Shown here in pieces: positions 61,250 to 64,000 of a DNA stretch of 64,000 nt. The translations under genes were made by a program, and so were the position numbers. Origin of the DNA: Acidimicrobiales bacterium (GTDB taxonomy: Bacteria > Actinomycetota > Acidimicrobiia > Acidimicrobiales > VFJN01). The stretch spans positions 85,965 through 149,964 of the forward strand of contig DATHJB010000212.1 of assembly GCA_035316325.1 (NCBI GenBank). The letters run 5' to 3'. Each line of letters starts with the position of its first letter. Positions within the stretch are counted from its first letter, which is position 1. The notes beneath the pieces are model-generated. The model was given only the letters and a program-made list of their open reading frames with translations, was not told where the DNA came from and made no database searches.

Positions 61250-64000
61250 CTACGAGGCCACGATCTCCCAGGTCAGGGCCGTGGATGGCTCCGGGGAGTA
61301 GCTGCAGAAGCGACCGGTGCGCAGCGACCGGTCGAGGTGGGCGCCCAGGGCAGGCACCTGCTCGGCGATGGCGGCGACGGCCCGCTTGAGGCTGCGGGTC
61401 ACGTTGACCCGGGCCCGCTCGGCGCCGGAGCCCGTGGGCCGGTCACGCCCGTCGAGCCCGACCGCCCGGCGCAGCTCCTGCACGAGGGCGTCCAGCTCCA
61501 GGCGGGCGAGGGCGGCCCGCTCGGGGTCGTGGTCGGCGTCGGCCTGGTCGATGTCGTCCTGGAGCTCGTTGATGCGGCGGCGGTACTCCCGCTTGGCCCG
61601 GGCGTCGAGGGCGGCGCCGAGGTCGTGGGCGACCGGGACCGGCGCGGCGTCCATCCCGGCCAGCTCGGTGGCCGCCACCTCGCGGCCCGGCGGCGCCGAG
61701 AGCAGTCGGGCCAGCTGGGCGATCCCCAGCGAGTCGGCCAGCGTGGCGGCACCGTGGGGCGACTCGACGCGCCAGCCGTCGCCGGGCGTCCGGCACAGCG
61801 ACGCCCGCCGTGTCGCCCCGATCGCCGCGGCGGGGGCGGCAACCGGCGTCACCCCGACGTCGGGGAGCACCAGGCCGAGGGGCTCCGCGGTCCAGCGCGC
61901 CCGCTCCAGGGCCGCCGCGGCGCCGGCACCGTCGTCCGCCGCGGCCCGGGCCTGGGCCAGGTAGACGTGCGTCAGGGCGACGAGGACGGGCGACGGCATC
62001 GCCTCGGCGATCGCCACGGCCCGCTCGTGGTCGGCGACCGCGGCCTCGGCATCGCCCTGCAGCAGCGCCAGCCGGCCCAGCGTGGTCGCCACCGGGGTCT
62101 GCAGCTGGATCCCCGCTCCCGTGCCGAGCCGGTGGCCGAAGGGGAGGAGCGCCGAGCGCAGCCGGGCGGCGTGGTCGGCCAGCCCCAGCTCAGCCACCAT
62201 CACGCCCAGCTCGGCCACCAGCGAGATGCCCTCCAGGTAGCTGAAGAGCGGTGTGGGGTCGGCCGCGAAGCGGTTCACCGTCGCCACGGCCTGCTCCGGC
62301 CGGCCGACGGCGCAGTTGCCCCGCGCCATCATCAGCGCGATGAACGGGACGCTCGCCAGGGAACCGGTGACGGCCACCATGCGGTCGAACAGCCGGGTCA
62401 GCGACTCGTCGCGGACGCCCCACAGGAGCGCCGCGGTGGCCCGGACGGCGAACTCCATGCCGAGGACCTCGGGCTCCTCGGCCACGTCCGCGCCCAGGAA
62501 GACGATGTCGTCGGCGCACGCCAGCGCCCCGGCGATGTCGCCGTCGACCACGTGCACGGTCGCCCGCCGCATCAGCGTCGACCAGCGCCACTTGGGCGAG
62601 GGCATCACCAGGGCGTAGGCCTCGAGCATGTCGAGCGCCGCGTTGGCGGCGTTGCGCTCGCCCCGGTCCAGGCGGTCGCCGAAGCGCCACTCGTAGCCCT
62701 GGAGGGCGATGTCGGGACGGCGGAGCCGCTCGCCCAGCGCCACCATCTCGTCGGCCGCGGCGGCGCGGGCCGCCAGCCCCTCCACGGTGGCCGGGACGTA
62801 GTGGCGGTCGGTGAGGGCGGTCACCAGGCGGTCGGGGTCGTCGAGGCGGCGGGCCATCGCCACTGCGGCGTCGCCGTCGGCGTGGGCCGCCGTCAGGCTG
62901 TCGGGCAGGGCGCAGCGCAGCACCGCCATGCGGCCGAGGAGGTCGACCCGGAGCGGGTGGTCGCCGGGCGGGAGGGCGGCGTCGGCGGTGGCGAGGCGCT
63001 GGATCCGCTCGGGCATGGGGAGGAACGGGTTGGCCCGGCGGCACGAGCCGGCCTCGGCCTGTGCCCGCAGCTCGGGGTCGGGCGGGTCGAGGTCGAGCGC
63101 CAGGTCGGCGGCGCGGGCGAAGGTCTCGTCGGCCCGCACCTCCTCGCCGAGGGCGTACAGGGCCTGTGCCAGCTCCGCCACCAGCCGGGCCCGCACGCCC
63201 TGCCCGCCGGTCTGCGGGGTGGTGGCGTCGAGGGCCTGATCGGCGGCGGTGGCCAGTTCGGTGGCGCCGACCGCGTCGCCGGTCGCCCGGAGCCGCCGGA
63301 CGGCGGTGAGCGCTTCCTCGCCGACCGCCAGCGGGTCGCCGGTGGGAAGCGCGGCCAACCGGTGGGTCGCCGCCCGGGCGCTGCCGGCGGGGGAGGCGTC
63401 GAGCACCTGCCAGGCATCCGCCAGGGCGGTGTGCAGGGCGCGGCGCTGCGCGGGGGTCACCGCCTCGACCGCCGCCTCCGACAGCAGCACGTGGCGGAAC
63501 GCCGCCCGGCCTGCCGGTCCCAGCCCCACCACGTCGGCCGCGGCGGCAGCCTCGAAGCGGGCCATCACGGCGTCGACCGTGCCGCCGAGCGCCGCGGTCA
63601 GCACGGCCAGTGGCGTGGCGGGGCCGGCCACCGCCAGGGTCGCCAGCGCCTCCTGCACCGGGGTGTCGAGGCGGGACAGCGACCGGGCCAGCACGTCGGA
63701 GACTGCCGGCGGCATGCGGTCGCCCCGGGTGCCCATGGTCAGCAGCTCGCGCAGGAACAGCGGGTTGCCGCCGGTGCGGGCGACCAGCGCGGGGGCGTCG
63801 TCGTGGGTCTCGACGGCCAGGGTGTCGATCAGCTGCTCCACCGCGGCGACGTCGAGGCCCTCCAGCTCCACCACCACGTCGGCCTGCTGGCGGACACCGT
63901 TGAGGGCGACCGTGCCGGGCTCGGCGCGGCGGGTCGTCACCAGCAGCAGCACCTGCCGATCGAGGAGGTGCCGGGGCAGCCGCTCCAGCACCCACACCGA
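61250..64000 (-). CDS. Large ATPase/TPR-type transcriptional regulator, 5' end outside window
   Basis: At least 916 residues; the frame is open at base 64000. The visible N-terminal part (VLLLVTTRRAE and ARTGGNPLFLRELL) is the end of an AAA/STAND ATPase module like those in LuxR/AfsR-type regulators. It is followed by several hundred residues of TPR-like helices. The C-terminal ~200 residues are a module often seen in actinobacterial ATPase regulators: REYRRRINELQDDIDQADAD, GLDGRDRPTGSGAERARVNV and RTGRFCSYSPEP. No LuxR helix-turn-helix is at the C-terminus; the Walker motifs and any effector domain lie to the right of the window. Function beyond signal-dependent regulation is unknown. Confidence 0.75.
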   Translation of the reverse strand, partial: SVWVLERLPRHLLDRQVLLLVTTRRAEPGTVALNGVRQQADVVVELEGLDVAAVEQLIDTLAVETHDDAPALVARTGGNPLFLRELLTMGTRGDRMPPAVSDVLARSLSRLDTPVQEALATLAVAGPATPLAVLTAALGGTVDAVMARFEAAAAADVVGLGPAGRAAFRHVLLSEAAVEAVTPAQRRALHTALADAWQVLDASPAGSARAATHRLAALPTGDPLAVGEEALTAVRRLRATGDAVGATELATAADQALDATTPQTGGQGVRARLVAELAQALYALGEEVRADETFARAADLALDLDPPDPELRAQAEAGSCRRANPFLPMPERIQRLATADAALPPGDHPLRVDLLGRMAVLRCALPDSLTAAHADGDAAVAMARRLDDPDRLVTALTDRHYVPATVEGLAARAAAADEMVALGERLRRPDIALQGYEWRFGDRLDRGERNAANAALDMLEAYALVMPSPKWRWSTLMRRATVHVVDGDIAGALACADDIVFLGADVAEEPEVLGMEFAVRATAALLWGVRDESLTRLFDRMVAVTGSLASVPFIALMMARGNCAVGRPEQAVATVNRFAADPTPLFSYLEGISLVAELGVMVAELGLADHAARLRSALLPFGHRLGTGAGIQLQTPVATTLGRLALLQGDAEAAVADHERAVAIAEAMPSPVLVALTHVYLAQARAAADDGAGAAAALERARWTAEPLGLVLPDVGVTPVAAPAAAIGATRRASLCRTPGDGWRVESPHGAATLADSLGIAQLARLLSAPPGREVAATELAGMDAAPVPVAHDLGAALDARAKREYRRRINELQDDIDQADADHDPERAALARLELDALVQELRRAVGLDGRDRPTGSGAERARVNVTRSLKRAVAAIAEQVPALGAHLDRSLRTGRFCSYSPEPSTALTWEIVAS

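Overview
The window is very GC-rich DNA with dense genes, frequent GTG and TTG starts, many 1-4 nt gene overlaps and a recognisable 6C RNA. Together these point to a high-GC actinobacterium. The gene content (GNAT/acyl-CoA ligase fusion, fatty acyl-CoA reductase-HAD fusion, HAD-acyltransferase fusion) resembles the Acidimicrobiia side of the phylum, but that placement is inference. No tRNA, rRNA, CRISPR array, integrase or transposase was recognised, and the window is cut through a gene at each end.

Left part (1-16.9 kb). Central and lipid metabolism: an acyl-CoA ligase cut by the left edge, the ribosome GTPase RsgA, an acyl-CoA dehydrogenase, an acyl-ACP thioesterase, and a LysR regulator-citrate synthase-oxidoreductase cluster. 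A 6C small RNA lies upstream of a HAD phosphatase-acyltransferase fusion. An aconitase operon also contains a VOC-PAS-GAF-GGDEF signalling protein and a membrane protein. It diverges from a GntR regulator across a short promoter holding a palindrome.

Middle (16.9-34 kb). A compact type VII secretion-like locus. The plus strand carries an EssC-type FHA/FtsK ATPase and a WXG100 protein. Convergent to them on the minus strand are a predicted pseudokinase, a second WXG-like protein, an RHS-repeat protein of 2868 residues and a small candidate immunity gene. The RHS protein has three separate predicted catalytic modules after its RHS core: a deaminase-like domain, a papain-like domain and a C-terminal RNase A-like (CdiA-CT type) domain. 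This is the most striking system in the window.

Nitrogen block (34-43.3 kb). gltB diverges from amt. amt is preceded by a 15-codon upstream ORF whose stop overlaps the amt start. Downstream of amt, where glnK and glnD often sit, is a cation/proton antiporter fused to a GlnD-like C-terminal half: a degenerate HD-like region and two ACT domains, with no nucleotidyltransferase. I know of no described protein with this layout.

Right part (43.3-64 kb). Two paralogous polytopic glycosyltransferase-like proteins, one heading a five-gene overlapping operon with a GMC oxidoreductase and two SDR enzymes. Next comes a lipid-type operon (fatty acyl-CoA reductase-HAD, Zn alcohol dehydrogenase, LarA-like protein, acyltransferase) facing a TetR regulator over a perfect operator-like palindrome. 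Then come a copper-protein-like lipoprotein with a VOC protein and a coupled leader ORF, and a large ATPase/TPR-type regulator cut by the right edge.

Several convergent gene junctions carry strong palindromes. Two of them, 54 kb apart, are plainly copies of the same element.
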